Shown here piece after piece: positions 1-8,142 of a stretch of DNA of 64,000 nucleotides. The position numbers were made by a program, and so were the translations under genes. A model generated the notes under the pieces. The model made no database searches. It was not told the DNA's origin and worked only from the letters and a program-made list of their open reading frames with translations. The stretch's first letter is position 1, and every line of letters starts with the position of its first letter. Origin of the DNA: Endobacterium cereale (GTDB lineage: Bacteria; Pseudomonadota; Alphaproteobacteria; Rhizobiales; Rhizobiaceae); the NCBI RefSeq assembly GCF_009617585.1, contig NZ_WIXI01000022.1:310001-374000 (forward strand). Direction: 5' to 3'.

Positions 1-2
1 CG

Positions 3-53
3 CCTTATGTCAGCCACATTCGGGACTTGGAGGTCTTCTCCGACTTCCGCTGA
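3..53 (+). CDS. Possible 3' end of an upstream gene (partial)
   Basis: A frame open from the left edge runs for 16 codons and stops at a TGA at 51-53, 28 bases before the glutathione transferase start. The piece ends in Phe-Arg and has a plausible coding composition, but it is too short to assign to a family. It could be the C-terminus of a gene lying mostly outside the window, or a chance open frame. Confidence 0.3.
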   Translation, partial: PYVSHIRDLEVFSDFR

Positions 54-81
54 TAATTGCAGTACCAACAATCGAGTCCAG

Positions 82-774
82 ATGCCCACGCTCTATCATC
101 ACCCCATGTCGTCTGCCTCCCGGTTCGTGCGGCTTATCCTGGCCGAATACGGGTTTCAGACCGACCTCGTGGAAGAGCAGACCTGGGAAAAGCGTCGGGA
201 ATTTTTGGCCCTCAATCCGGCCGGCACGCTTCCCGTCTATGTTGACGACAATATGCGGGTGCTGAGCGGGCCGAACGTGCTGCTCGAATTTCTCGATGAA
301 ACCCATGGCGTATTGAAGCGCGAGCGCCGGCTTCTGGCCGAGGACCCGTTTCAGCGCGCGGAAATCCGCCGCCTGACCGAATGGTTTTTGCTGAAGATGG
401 AACGGGACGTGACGCTGCCGCTGACGCGCGAACGCGCCTACAAGCTGCAGATGAGCGCGGCCCATGGTGGCGGCGCGCCGGATTCGAAAGTGCTGCGTAC
501 ATCGCGCGCCAACATTCGCCAGCATATGAAATATCTGTCATGGCTTGCCGGTTCGCGCCCATGGCTTGCCGGCGAACGGCTGTCCTATGCGGATCTGGCG
601 GCCGCCGCCTCGATCTCCGTGCTCGACTATCTCGGCGAGATCGATTGGCAGGAGACACCGATTGCCAAGGAATGGTATCAGAGGCTGAAATCGCGGCCGT
701 CCTTCCGGCCGCTTCTGGCGGAACGTGTCCGCGGCCTAACCCCGGTGTCCCATTATGCGGATCTCGACTTCTGA
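82..774 (+). CDS. Glutathione S-transferase family protein
   Basis: A 230-residue cytosolic GST-fold protein. The N-terminus (MPTLYHHPMSSASRFVRLIL) is a thioredoxin-like domain with the Ser-rich segment that normally contacts glutathione, followed by the cis-Pro region (NPAGTLPVY, about residues 52-60). An all-helical C-terminal domain follows, with a conserved YADLAAAA segment late in the chain. A longer frame begins at 7, but the GST fold starts exactly at the ATG at 82. The gene overlaps queG by 20 bases, so the two are probably cotranscribed. The substrate is unknown. The family includes conjugating, isomerising and peroxidase members. Confidence 0.85.
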   Translation: MPTLYHHPMSSASRFVRLILAEYGFQTDLVEEQTWEKRREFLALNPAGTLPVYVDDNMRVLSGPNVLLEFLDETHGVLKRERRLLAEDPFQRAEIRRLTEWFLLKMERDVTLPLTRERAYKLQMSAAHGGGAPDSKVLRTSRANIRQHMKYLSWLAGSRPWLAGERLSYADLAAAASISVLDYLGEIDWQETPIAKEWYQRLKSRPSFRPLLAERVRGLTPVSHYADLDF

Positions 775-1966
775 GAATGAGCCCGATGCTGCGCGGGCAG
801 ATGCCCCATTGCTGCCGGCTGCCCGCTCGGAAAAGGACCGCCTGCGCACCAGCAAACTGACGGCGCTGATCAAGGCGGAAGCGCAAGCCCAGGGTTTTGA
901 TCTCTGTCGCATCACCTCGCCCGACAGTATTCCACACGCACCTGCTCGCCTTGTCGAGTTCGTTGAGGCCGGTCGCCACGGCACGATGGCGTGGATGGAA
1001 GAAACGCGCGAACGTCGCGGTGACCCGAAGGTGCTGTGGAGCGAGGTTCGCTCGATCGTGATGTTCGGCATAAATTACGGGCCGGACGAGGATCCCCGTG
1101 GCCTGCTGGCAAAGCCGGACAAGGGCAATATTTCCGTCTACGCCCGCAACCGTGATTACCACGACGTCATCAAGGGACGGTTGAAGGAGATCGCCACGCG
1201 GTTTGCCGCCCGCGACAGCGTCGATGTGAAAGTGTTCGTCGATACGGCACCGGTGATGGAAAAGCCGCTGGCGGCAGCCGCCGGTCTTGGCTGGCAGGGC
1301 AAACACACCAACCTCGTCAGCCGCACGCATGGATCATGGCTGTTTCTCGGCAGTCTTTTCACGACAGCCGAACTGGATTTCGACGATACCGAGCGTGACC
1401 ATTGCGGTAAATGCCGCGCCTGCCTCGATGCCTGTCCGACCAACGCCTTCCCGGCGCCCTACCAGATCGACGCACGACGGTGCATTTCCTATCTGACGAT
1501 CGAGCACAAGGGGCCGATCGCGCCCGAGTTCCGGCCGCTGATCGGCAATCGCATCTATGGCTGCGACGACTGTCTGGCCGCCTGTCCGTGGAACAAGTTT
1601 GCCGCAAGCGCCAGCGAGATGAAGTTGCAAGCGCGCGAGGATCTGAAGGAGCCGTCGCTCGCTTTCCTGCTGACGCTGGACGACGCACAGTTCCGCAGCT
1701 TCTTCAGCGGCTCGCCGGTGAAGCGCATCGGCCGTGACCGGTTTGTGCGCAACACACTGATCGCTGCCGGCAATTCGGGTGATCGCGGTTTCATTGAGAT
1801 CTGCACCACTCTATCTCGTGATGTTTCGGCCACCGTGCGCGGCATGGCGGTATGGGCGCTTGCTCGATTGATGAGCCGCGAAGAATTCGAACGGTTTGCG
1901 TCTGCTCGCGTTATCGATGAGGATGGCGAGGTCGAAGCGGAATGGGCAATGGCAGGAGCGGCATAA
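755..1966 (+). CDS. queG: Epoxyqueuosine reductase QueG
   Basis: This 403-residue cytoplasmic enzyme catalyses the last step of queuosine synthesis in tRNA, reducing epoxyqueuosine to queuosine with a cobalamin cofactor and two [4Fe-4S] clusters. The first cluster motif is the CGKCRACLDACP segment (about residues 220-231) and the second is CDDCLAACPW (about residues 269-278). The C-terminal third looks like the HEAT-like tRNA-binding extension of QueG. The start at 755 lies inside the end of the GST gene, and the stop shares bases with the next start (TAATG). The tight GST-queG-epimerase packing implies one transcript. The N-terminal 30 residues are poorly conserved in character, so a later start is possible. 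Confidence 0.93.
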   Translation: MRISTSENEPDAARADAPLLPAARSEKDRLRTSKLTALIKAEAQAQGFDLCRITSPDSIPHAPARLVEFVEAGRHGTMAWMEETRERRGDPKVLWSEVRSIVMFGINYGPDEDPRGLLAKPDKGNISVYARNRDYHDVIKGRLKEIATRFAARDSVDVKVFVDTAPVMEKPLAAAAGLGWQGKHTNLVSRTHGSWLFLGSLFTTAELDFDDTERDHCGKCRACLDACPTNAFPAPYQIDARRCISYLTIEHKGPIAPEFRPLIGNRIYGCDDCLAACPWNKFAASASEMKLQAREDLKEPSLAFLLTLDDAQFRSFFSGSPVKRIGRDRFVRNTLIAAGNSGDRGFIEICTTLSRDVSATVRGMAVWALARLMSREEFERFASARVIDEDGEVEAEWAMAGAA

Positions 1967-2838
1967 TGCAGGTCATGATCTTTGGTGCTGGGTATTCCGG
2001 GCAGGCAATCGGCGCGGAAACCCTGGCCAGAGGCAAGGCGGCATGCGGCACGACGCGCGGCCCTGACAAGCTTGCCGAACTCGGCAGCCGCGGCATCACA
2101 CCTTATATATATAGCGGCGAGAATTTTGCGCCCGAACTGCACCGCGCCATGCGCACGATCACCCACCTCGTGCAGTCCATCCCACCCGGCGCGGAAGGCG
2201 ACAGCGTTTTGCGTCTGACCGGGCGCGATCTGAAAAAATGGTTTCCGGCGCTGACCTGGGTCGGTTATCTGTCGACCGTCGGCGTTTACGGCAATCACGA
2301 CGGTGCCTGGGTGGACGAAACAACTCCGTGCCATCCGAAATCGGCACGCGCGCTCGAGCGTGTGGCAGCCGAACGGGCATGGCAGGAAGCGGGTCAAGCA
2401 GCCGGCATTCCGGTCGCCATTTTGCGGCTGGCCGGCATATACGGCCCCGGTCGCAATGCCTTCGTCAACCTGGCCCGCGGCACGGCACACCGCATCATCA
2501 AGAAGGATCAGGTTTTTAACCGCATTCGCGTCGAGGACATCGCAGCGGCAACGCTGTTCCTCGCCTCATCGAAGACCGGCGGCATTTTCAACATCACCGA
2601 TGACGAACCCGCACCGCCGCAGGATGTCGTGACGGAAGCGGCACGCCTGATGGGCGTGGATCCACCACCGGAACAAGCGTTCGAAACAGCCGAGATGCGG
2701 CCGATGGCGCGCTCATTCTATGGCGACAACAAGCGCATCTACAATACGGCCATATGCAACCTTGGATTTCAATTTCAACACCGGGATTACCGTACATCGC
2801 TGGCCGACCTCTGGTCCTCCGGACGCTGGAAAGGCTGA
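1966..2838 (+). CDS. YeeZ-like NAD(P)-dependent epimerase (extended SDR)
   Basis: A 290-residue Rossmann-fold protein. The nucleotide-binding GAGYSGQAIG motif lies at about residues 6-15, and an RLAGIYGPGR segment typical of extended SDR/YeeZ proteins lies mid-chain. The usual YxxxK catalytic pair is not clear. The chosen ATG overlaps the queG stop, and a frame-compatible ATG at 1942 lies inside queG and adds eight unlikely residues. Together with queG and the GST gene it forms a three-gene cotranscribed unit. The substrate is not known. It may be a sugar-nucleotide enzyme or an NADP-binding protein of unknown role. Confidence 0.82.
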   Translation: MQVMIFGAGYSGQAIGAETLARGKAACGTTRGPDKLAELGSRGITPYIYSGENFAPELHRAMRTITHLVQSIPPGAEGDSVLRLTGRDLKKWFPALTWVGYLSTVGVYGNHDGAWVDETTPCHPKSARALERVAAERAWQEAGQAAGIPVAILRLAGIYGPGRNAFVNLARGTAHRIIKKDQVFNRIRVEDIAAATLFLASSKTGGIFNITDDEPAPPQDVVTEAARLMGVDPPPEQAFETAEMRPMARSFYGDNKRIYNTAICNLGFQFQHRDYRTSLADLWSSGRWKG

Positions 2839-3200
2839 TCCACCGGCTTGGAAACAGCACCGTAAAAGCCACAAAAACGGATGAAATTTCCTACCAAGGC
2901 CATGTGTCAGGTCATAAATTCTTAATAATATGGGCGGCGCCTCACAAAAATTCCGCAAATTGGGCGGCAAAAATCACTGCCGCGCAAAATTATTTTCGCG
3001 GTTTTTGTGATCAGTGTGACAGTGCCATGACAAGCGGAATGGTTTTGCGGTTTTTACTGATTTTACTGCGATTCTTGCGTGTCCGTTAACGATTTAGCAA
3101 CCTGCAGATTCATCACGCATGTTAACGCGTGAAATATTCCGTGATCGAAAAGCCCACTTTTTCGCCTTTTTTGCCCCCGCCTTAGCGTCGGCCACCGCAA
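2839..3200 (+). other. Intergenic region, no gene recognised
   Basis: These 362 bases are clearly more AT-rich than the flanking genes. Short frames cross the region, but none has a ribosome-binding site or a recognisable protein. It carries several T-rich runs and an imperfect palindrome around 3114-3131 (CACGCATGTTAACGCGTG). It probably contains the promoter of the RlpA-like gene. No convincing terminator for the preceding operon is visible. Confidence 0.6.
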
Positions 3201-3638
3201 ATGCGGCTCTTCGACCACTGGGGATACTCCGATTTGAACTTCGTCCGACGCTCACTTTCCATCGCAGCTGCCGTAGCTGCTCTCAGCTGTCTCGGTACTG
3301 CGCAGGCAAATGCTGCGCCTGGTTGTGGACATGCCTCCTGGTATGCCCTGACCTCCAAAACCGCATCCGGTGAACGCATGAATGCCAGCCTGATGACCGC
3401 AGCCCATCGTTCGCTGCCGTTTGGCACCAAGGTTCTGGTCACCAACAAGCGCAACGGCAAAAGCGTCGTCGTCCGCATCAACGACCGTGGCCCATTCATT
3501 CGCGGCCGCATCATTGATGTTTCCAAGGCTGCCGCCAAGAACATCGGTATGGTCTCTTCCGGCACTGCACAGGTCTGCTATCAGGTCGTCGATGGCGGCA
3601 ACCAGAAGGTCGCGGCCAAGGGCGCCAAGGAAGGCTGA
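3201..3638 (+). CDS. RlpA-like septal/cell-wall protein (DPBB domain)
   Basis: A 145-residue exported protein. After a short basic N-terminus comes a hydrophobic signal segment ending near AQANA. The rest is a double-psi beta-barrel domain: GHASWYALTSKTASGE, the conserved HRSLPFGTKV and the VRINDRGPF segment with its catalytic-type Asp. RlpA proteins bind or cleave denuded peptidoglycan at division septa. This version lacks the SPOR domain of full-length RlpA and has no lipobox Cys at the predicted cleavage site. It is therefore a short periplasmic paralogue, and lytic activity is inferred only from the family. Confidence 0.85.
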   Translation: MRLFDHWGYSDLNFVRRSLSIAAAVAALSCLGTAQANAAPGCGHASWYALTSKTASGERMNASLMTAAHRSLPFGTKVLVTNKRNGKSVVVRINDRGPFIRGRIIDVSKAAAKNIGMVSSGTAQVCYQVVDGGNQKVAAKGAKEG

Positions 3639-3730
3639 TCAGCCTGACAGCTTCGTCGCCACCTCTTGCCCTGCCGCTGAAACCCCGATAGGACCCCGGC
3701 CATACGGGTTCAACCGATACGGAGTTTGAC

Positions 3731-5011
3731 ATGCGACTGGGCGGACGAGTAGCCGGAGCAATCGAGGTATTGGCAGATATCGAGGCGCGCAGGCGCCCTG
3801 TCGCCGATGCTCTCAAGGACTGGGGCCTTTCCCATCGGTTTGCCGGATCAGGCGACCGCGCCGCGATCGGCAATATCGTTTATGACGCGCTGCGCATGCG
3901 CCTGTCGCATGCCTGGCTGATGGAAGACGAAAGCCCGACAGCCCTCGCCTTTGCCGTTCTGATCCGCCAGTGGGGTTTTTCACCCGAGACACTGGCCGCA
4001 GAACTGGAAGACGATAAGTTCGCACCGGCCCTGCCTTCCTTCGAGCCGCTTCTTTCCCGCGACCTTGCTGACGCGCCGCTCCACATTCAGGGCGACATTC
4101 CCGACTGGGTTCAGCCATCCTTCGAAGCCGGTTTCGGCGAGAATTGGCTGGCGGAAGCCAAGGCGCTGGCCGGGCGCCCGACCCTTGATCTGCGCGCCAA
4201 CACATTGAAGGCGTCGCGCGACAAGGTGGTGAAGGCGCTGGACCGCTCGGGTGCTGCCGCCTCTCCGATCGCCCGCAACGGCGTCCGCATCGCCGCCGGT
4301 GAAGGTCCATCACGTCTACCCAACGTCACGGCCGAACTTTCGTTCCAGAAAGGCTGGTTCGAGGTTCAGGATGAGGGATCGCAGATCGTTGCCGATCTTG
4401 TCATGCCGGCCGAGGGCGCACAGGTGCTGGACTATTGCGCTGGCGGTGGCGGCAAGACGCTCGCCATGTCGGCTGCCATGCACAACAAGGGCCAGATCCA
4501 CGCCTATGACACCGATCGCAAGCGACTGGCGCCGATCATCGAGCGCCTGAAGCGTGCCGGCGTGCGCAATGCGCAGGTTCATGACGATGTGCGCCGCATG
4601 GAGAACCTGAAAGAAAAGCTCGATACCGTGCTGGTCGATGCGCCCTGCACCGGCACCGGCACATGGCGGCGCCGCCCCGACACCAAATGGCGTCTGACGC
4701 AGAAGAATATCGAGGAGCGCACCGGCCAGCAGCAGGAAGCGCTGACCGAGGCTGCGGCTTATGTGAAGCCGGGTGGAACGCTGATTTACATCACCTGTTC
4801 GGTGCTGCCGGAAGAAAACGATGCGCAGGCACGTCGTTTTGCCGAGAGCAATCCGGAATTTTCGATCGAGCCTGCGGCCCCTGCCTGGGATGCATTGTTC
4901 GGCGAAAACGCCCCACGTCCGCATTCGCGTGACAACGCCACGCTGACGCTCACGCCCGCTTCGACCGATACCGACGGCTTCTTCTTCTGCCGTCTGCGCC
5001 GTAAGGCCTGA
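3731..5011 (+). CDS. RsmB/NOP-family rRNA cytosine-C5 methyltransferase
   Basis: A 426-residue SAM-dependent RNA methyltransferase of the NOL1/NOP2/sun family. The SAM-binding region is around VLDYCAGGGGKTLA (about residues 232-245). The two family cysteines are present in DAPCTGTGTWRRRPD (motif IV) and YITCSVLPEEND (motif VI). In this family one Cys forms the covalent adduct with cytosine and the other releases it. The likely target is 16S rRNA, as for RsmB, but the exact position cannot be read from sequence. It stands alone, with an inverted repeat downstream before the iron-type operon. Confidence 0.87.
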   Translation: MRLGGRVAGAIEVLADIEARRRPVADALKDWGLSHRFAGSGDRAAIGNIVYDALRMRLSHAWLMEDESPTALAFAVLIRQWGFSPETLAAELEDDKFAPALPSFEPLLSRDLADAPLHIQGDIPDWVQPSFEAGFGENWLAEAKALAGRPTLDLRANTLKASRDKVVKALDRSGAAASPIARNGVRIAAGEGPSRLPNVTAELSFQKGWFEVQDEGSQIVADLVMPAEGAQVLDYCAGGGGKTLAMSAAMHNKGQIHAYDTDRKRLAPIIERLKRAGVRNAQVHDDVRRMENLKEKLDTVLVDAPCTGTGTWRRRPDTKWRLTQKNIEERTGQQQEALTEAAAYVKPGGTLIYITCSVLPEENDAQARRFAESNPEFSIEPAAPAWDALFGENAPRPHSRDNATLTLTPASTDTDGFFFCRLRRKA

Positions 5012-5030
5012 TTTCGCCCTGGCAACACAG

Positions 5031-5061
5031 CTTGAACGGTCGATAACATAGGCCGTTCAAG
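5031..5061 (+). repeat. Inverted repeat downstream of the methyltransferase gene
   Basis: A perfect 9-base inverted repeat, CTTGAACGG (5031-5039) and CCGTTCAAG (5053-5061), is separated by 13 bases. It lies 20 bases after the methyltransferase stop and just before the Irr-box-like element of the next operon. No T-run follows it, so it could be a weak terminator or a second operator of the downstream promoter. Confidence 0.5.
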
Positions 5062-5073
5062 TACATGCTGTTG

Positions 5074-5090
5074 TTTGGAAATACTCCAAA
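5074..5090 (+). promoter_or_regulatory. Irr-box-like (ICE) inverted repeat before the imelysin operon
   Basis: The 17-base sequence TTTGGAAATACTCCAAA has perfect outer arms (TTTGGA/TCCAAA). It matches the rhizobial iron control element TTTAGAA-N3-TTCTAAA at 11 of 14 defined positions. It lies 85 bases before the imelysin start, as expected for iron-dependent control by Irr. The consensus is recalled from the literature, and regulation here is inferred. Confidence 0.5.
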
Positions 5091-5174
5091 CTAGATTATT
5101 TGACACAAGTTACCAAAAGCGCGATGAAATCCGTCTCGCAGCCTCGAGATCAACGGGCTGCATCAGGAGGGACG

Positions 5175-6434
5175 ATGATCCGCAAGACCTTGTTCGGCGC
5201 AACCTTCGCGCTGCTTTCCGCCTCGGCGGCCTTTGCCGCGACAGAACCCGCGGCCGTGATCAAGCATTACGCCGATGTGGCGCATGCCAAATACGAAGAC
5301 TCGCTGACGACAGCCAAGGCGCTTGATACCACCATCGACGCGCTGATCGCCAAGCCGAGCGCCGACACGCTGAAGGCGGCGCGCGCGGCCTGGATTGCAG
5401 CGCGTGTGCCCTACCAGCAGAGTGAAGTTTACCGTTTCGGCAATCCGCTGGTCGATGACTGGGAAGGCAAGGTGAATGCCTGGCCGCTGGATGAAGGCCT
5501 GATCGACTATGTCGATGCCTCCTACGGCACCGAAAGCGATTCCAACGCCTATTACACCGCCAACATCATCGGCCATCCGACGCTGACGGTGAACGGTGAA
5601 ACGATCGACGCAAAAAAAATCACGCCGGAACTGCTGGAAAGCCTGCAGGAAGCCGGCGAGGTCGAGGCCAATGTCGCGACCGGTTACCACGCCATCGAGT
5701 TCCTGCTCTGGGGCCAGGATCTGCATGGCACCGAAGCCGGCGCCGGCGAGCGCGCCTACACCGACTATGACAAGGCCAATTGCACCAATGGCAATTGCGA
5801 CCGCCGCGGCGAATATTTGAAGGCAGCATCGACACTGCTGATCAAGGATCTGCAGGAAATGGTCGACGCCTGGGCACCGGGCGGCGAAGCGACGAAAAAC
5901 GTCGAGGCTGATCCGAAGGCGGGCCTGACCGCCATCCTCACCGGCATGGGCTCGCTTTCCTACGGCGAACTCGCCGGCGAACGCATGAAACTCGGCCTGC
6001 TGCTGCATGATCCGGAAGAGGAGCATGATTGCTTCTCCGACAACACCCATGCTTCGCACCTGAACGATGCCGTCGGCATCGCTGCGGCCTATACCGGCAA
6101 CTACACCCGCGTTGACGGCACCAAGATGACCGGCCCGTCGCTCTCGGATCTGGTGAAAGTCAAGGACGCAAAGATCGACACCGAGATGACCGGCAAGCTC
6201 GACGCGACGCTGGCCGCCATGAACGCCATGGCAGACCGCGCCAAGGGTGGCGAAGCCTATGACCAGATGATCGGCGACGGCAATAAGGAAGGCAACGCCG
6301 TCGTGCAGAAGGCAATCGACGGGCTGATCGACCAGACCAAGACGATCGAACGCGTCATTACCGCTCTCGACCTCGGCTCGGTTTCGCTCGAAGGCTCTGA
6401 CAGCCTTGACAACCCGGACGCAGTCTTCAAATAG
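5175..6434 (+). CDS. Imelysin-family periplasmic iron-type protein (IrpA-like)
   Basis: A 419-residue exported protein with a clear signal peptide (MIRKTLFGATFALLSAS, cleavage near AFA-AT). The mature part is an imelysin/M75 domain, with the family GxHxxE signature present as GYHAIEFLLWG at about residue 170. A Cys pair (CTNGNCD) and a late Cys may form disulfides. Imelysins are periplasmic or surface proteins tied to iron uptake, including EfeO, and no peptidase activity is assured. The ATG at 5175 is preceded by AGGAGG at 5165-5170, so the longer frame from 5100 is rejected. It is the first gene of a four-gene run and follows an Irr-box-like repeat. Confidence 0.88.
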   Translation: MIRKTLFGATFALLSASAAFAATEPAAVIKHYADVAHAKYEDSLTTAKALDTTIDALIAKPSADTLKAARAAWIAARVPYQQSEVYRFGNPLVDDWEGKVNAWPLDEGLIDYVDASYGTESDSNAYYTANIIGHPTLTVNGETIDAKKITPELLESLQEAGEVEANVATGYHAIEFLLWGQDLHGTEAGAGERAYTDYDKANCTNGNCDRRGEYLKAASTLLIKDLQEMVDAWAPGGEATKNVEADPKAGLTAILTGMGSLSYGELAGERMKLGLLLHDPEEEHDCFSDNTHASHLNDAVGIAAAYTGNYTRVDGTKMTGPSLSDLVKVKDAKIDTEMTGKLDATLAAMNAMADRAKGGEAYDQMIGDGNKEGNAVVQKAIDGLIDQTKTIERVITALDLGSVSLEGSDSLDNPDAVFK

Positions 6435-6449
6435 GCCGTTAAAAACTGC

Positions 6450-6480
6450 GCATCCGCGACAAGATGCTTGTCGCGGATGC
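6450..6480 (+). terminator. Strong intra-operon hairpin
   Basis: GCATCCGCGACAAG (6450-6463) and CTTGTCGCGGATGC (6467-6480) form a perfect 14-base-pair stem with a three-base loop. It lies 15 bases after the first imelysin gene and about 90 bases before the di-heme gene. There is no T-run, so it is not a classical intrinsic terminator. It may attenuate the operon or protect the upstream mRNA from 3' decay. Confidence 0.55.
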
Positions 6481-6572
6481 CATGAAAATGTCGGATCGTG
6501 CCCGCATGAGGCGAATTGTTCGCCGCCATGCGCGTTGCGTCGCGATCCACCCCGTTATGTGAGTTTCGTTCC

Positions 6573-8141
6573 ATGAAGACGTCGAGGGCATTGCTTTTGG
6601 TGCTGCCGGTTCTTGTCGCTGTGCCTGTTCTCATGCCGCCGCTGGTGACCTCGACTGTTTCGGCGCAGGACGTGCCTGCCGCCGACACCCCCGTCATGCC
6701 GCAGGAACGCACAGATCTCACACCAAAAGATCGCAAACGCGTGGACAGTGTCACGCGCCCGACCGATGATTTTTCCAAACCCGAACAGTTCGAGACCATG
6801 CAGGGTGGTGCGGCGACCACAAAAGCCACCGTCAACGGCAACATCTTTTCGCATTTCTCCACCAACCTGACCTTTCAGGAGGAGGAGACGTTCAAGCTTG
6901 GCAACGCGCTTTTCACCAAGCTGTGGGTGGCCGCACCGTCGTCGACGCAGGCGTCCGATGGTCTCGGGCCGCTGTTCAATGCGCGCGGCTGTCAGAGCTG
7001 TCACCTGAAGGATGGCCGCGGCCATCCGCCGGAAGGCGCGCCCGACGCCACCTCGATGTTTTTGCGGCTGGCACGTCCGGCCAAGACGGATGCGGAAAAG
7101 GCGGCTGTTGCAGAACACAGGGTGTTGAACTTTCCCGATCCGGTCTACGGCGAACAATTGCAGGATCTCGCCGTGCAGGATCTGGCCATCGAAGGCCGGA
7201 TGAAAGTCACTTACGAGGAAATCCCGGTGGAACTGGCAGGTGGCGAAAAGGCGTCCCTGCGCAAGCCAACCTATTCGATTTCCGACCTTGGTTACGGACC
7301 CATGCATCCCGACACGACACTGTCGCCGCGGGTCTCGCCGCCGATGATCGGGCTCGGACTGGTACAGGCCATCCACGAAGCCGATATTCTGGCGAACGCC
7401 GACCCGGACGACAAGAACGAGGACGGCATTTCCGGCAAGGCCGCATTCGTGCGCGATCACCGCACCGGCGAGCTGAAACTCGGCCGCTTCGGCTTCAAGG
7501 CCCAAAATGCCTCGATCCGCGACCAGAGTTCATCCGCCTTTGCCGGTGACCTCGGCATTTCGACACCGGATGCGCCGCGCGATTTCGGCGATTGCACGCA
7601 GGCACAGACCAAATGTCTGACATTGCCGACCGGCGTGCAGGAGCGCTTGGGGCCGACCGAAGCACCCGATCCGGTGATGGATCTCGTCACCTTCTATTCC
7701 GAAAACCTGGCCGTTCCGGCCCGCCGCGACATCGACAATCCTACCGTGCTGCGCGGCAAGGAAATGTTCTACACATCCGGCTGCACCAGCTGCCATACCC
7801 CGAAATTTGTGACGCGGCGCGATGCCGGCAACAAGGCGCAGGCGTTCCAGCTGATCTGGCCCTATGCCGATTTCCTGCTGCACGACATGGGCGAAGGCCT
7901 TGCCGATGGCCAGCAGGTTGGCGATGCCGATGGCCGCGAATGGCGCACCCAGCCACTCTGGGGCATCGGCTTGACGAAAACCGTCAACAACCACACCTTC
8001 TTCCTTCACGATGGCCGCGCCCGGAACCTGACCGAGGCGGTTCTCTGGCACGGCGGCGAGGCGCAGGCCGCGCGCGACGCCTTTGCGGACCTGCCCAAGG
8101 ATGACAGACAAGCCCTCATCACCTTTCTGGAGTCGCTGTAA
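6573..8141 (+). CDS. Di-heme c-type cytochrome, DUF1111 (thiol-oxidoreductase-like)
   Basis: A 522-residue periplasmic protein with a signal peptide (MKTSRALLLVLPVLVAV, cleavage after VSA). Two covalent heme c sites are visible, CQSCH at about residue 140 and CTSCH at about residue 404, typical of the DUF1111 di-heme family. These proteins often sit next to imelysin genes and are thought to take part in periplasmic redox steps of iron acquisition, though this is not firmly shown. The start at 6573 puts the signal peptide at the N-terminus, and the upstream in-frame ATG at 6516 lacks one. The stop lies one base before the next start. Confidence 0.88.
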   Translation: MKTSRALLLVLPVLVAVPVLMPPLVTSTVSAQDVPAADTPVMPQERTDLTPKDRKRVDSVTRPTDDFSKPEQFETMQGGAATTKATVNGNIFSHFSTNLTFQEEETFKLGNALFTKLWVAAPSSTQASDGLGPLFNARGCQSCHLKDGRGHPPEGAPDATSMFLRLARPAKTDAEKAAVAEHRVLNFPDPVYGEQLQDLAVQDLAIEGRMKVTYEEIPVELAGGEKASLRKPTYSISDLGYGPMHPDTTLSPRVSPPMIGLGLVQAIHEADILANADPDDKNEDGISGKAAFVRDHRTGELKLGRFGFKAQNASIRDQSSSAFAGDLGISTPDAPRDFGDCTQAQTKCLTLPTGVQERLGPTEAPDPVMDLVTFYSENLAVPARRDIDNPTVLRGKEMFYTSGCTSCHTPKFVTRRDAGNKAQAFQLIWPYADFLLHDMGEGLADGQQVGDADGREWRTQPLWGIGLTKTVNNHTFFLHDGRARNLTEAVLWHGGEAQAARDAFADLPKDDRQALITFLESL

Positions 8142-8142
8142 A

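Noticed and set aside
3060..3135. Possible CtrA site near TTAACGATTTAGC upstream of the RlpA-like gene
   Set aside because: The second TTAA half is absent at the required spacing, so it does not match TTAA-N7-TTAA.
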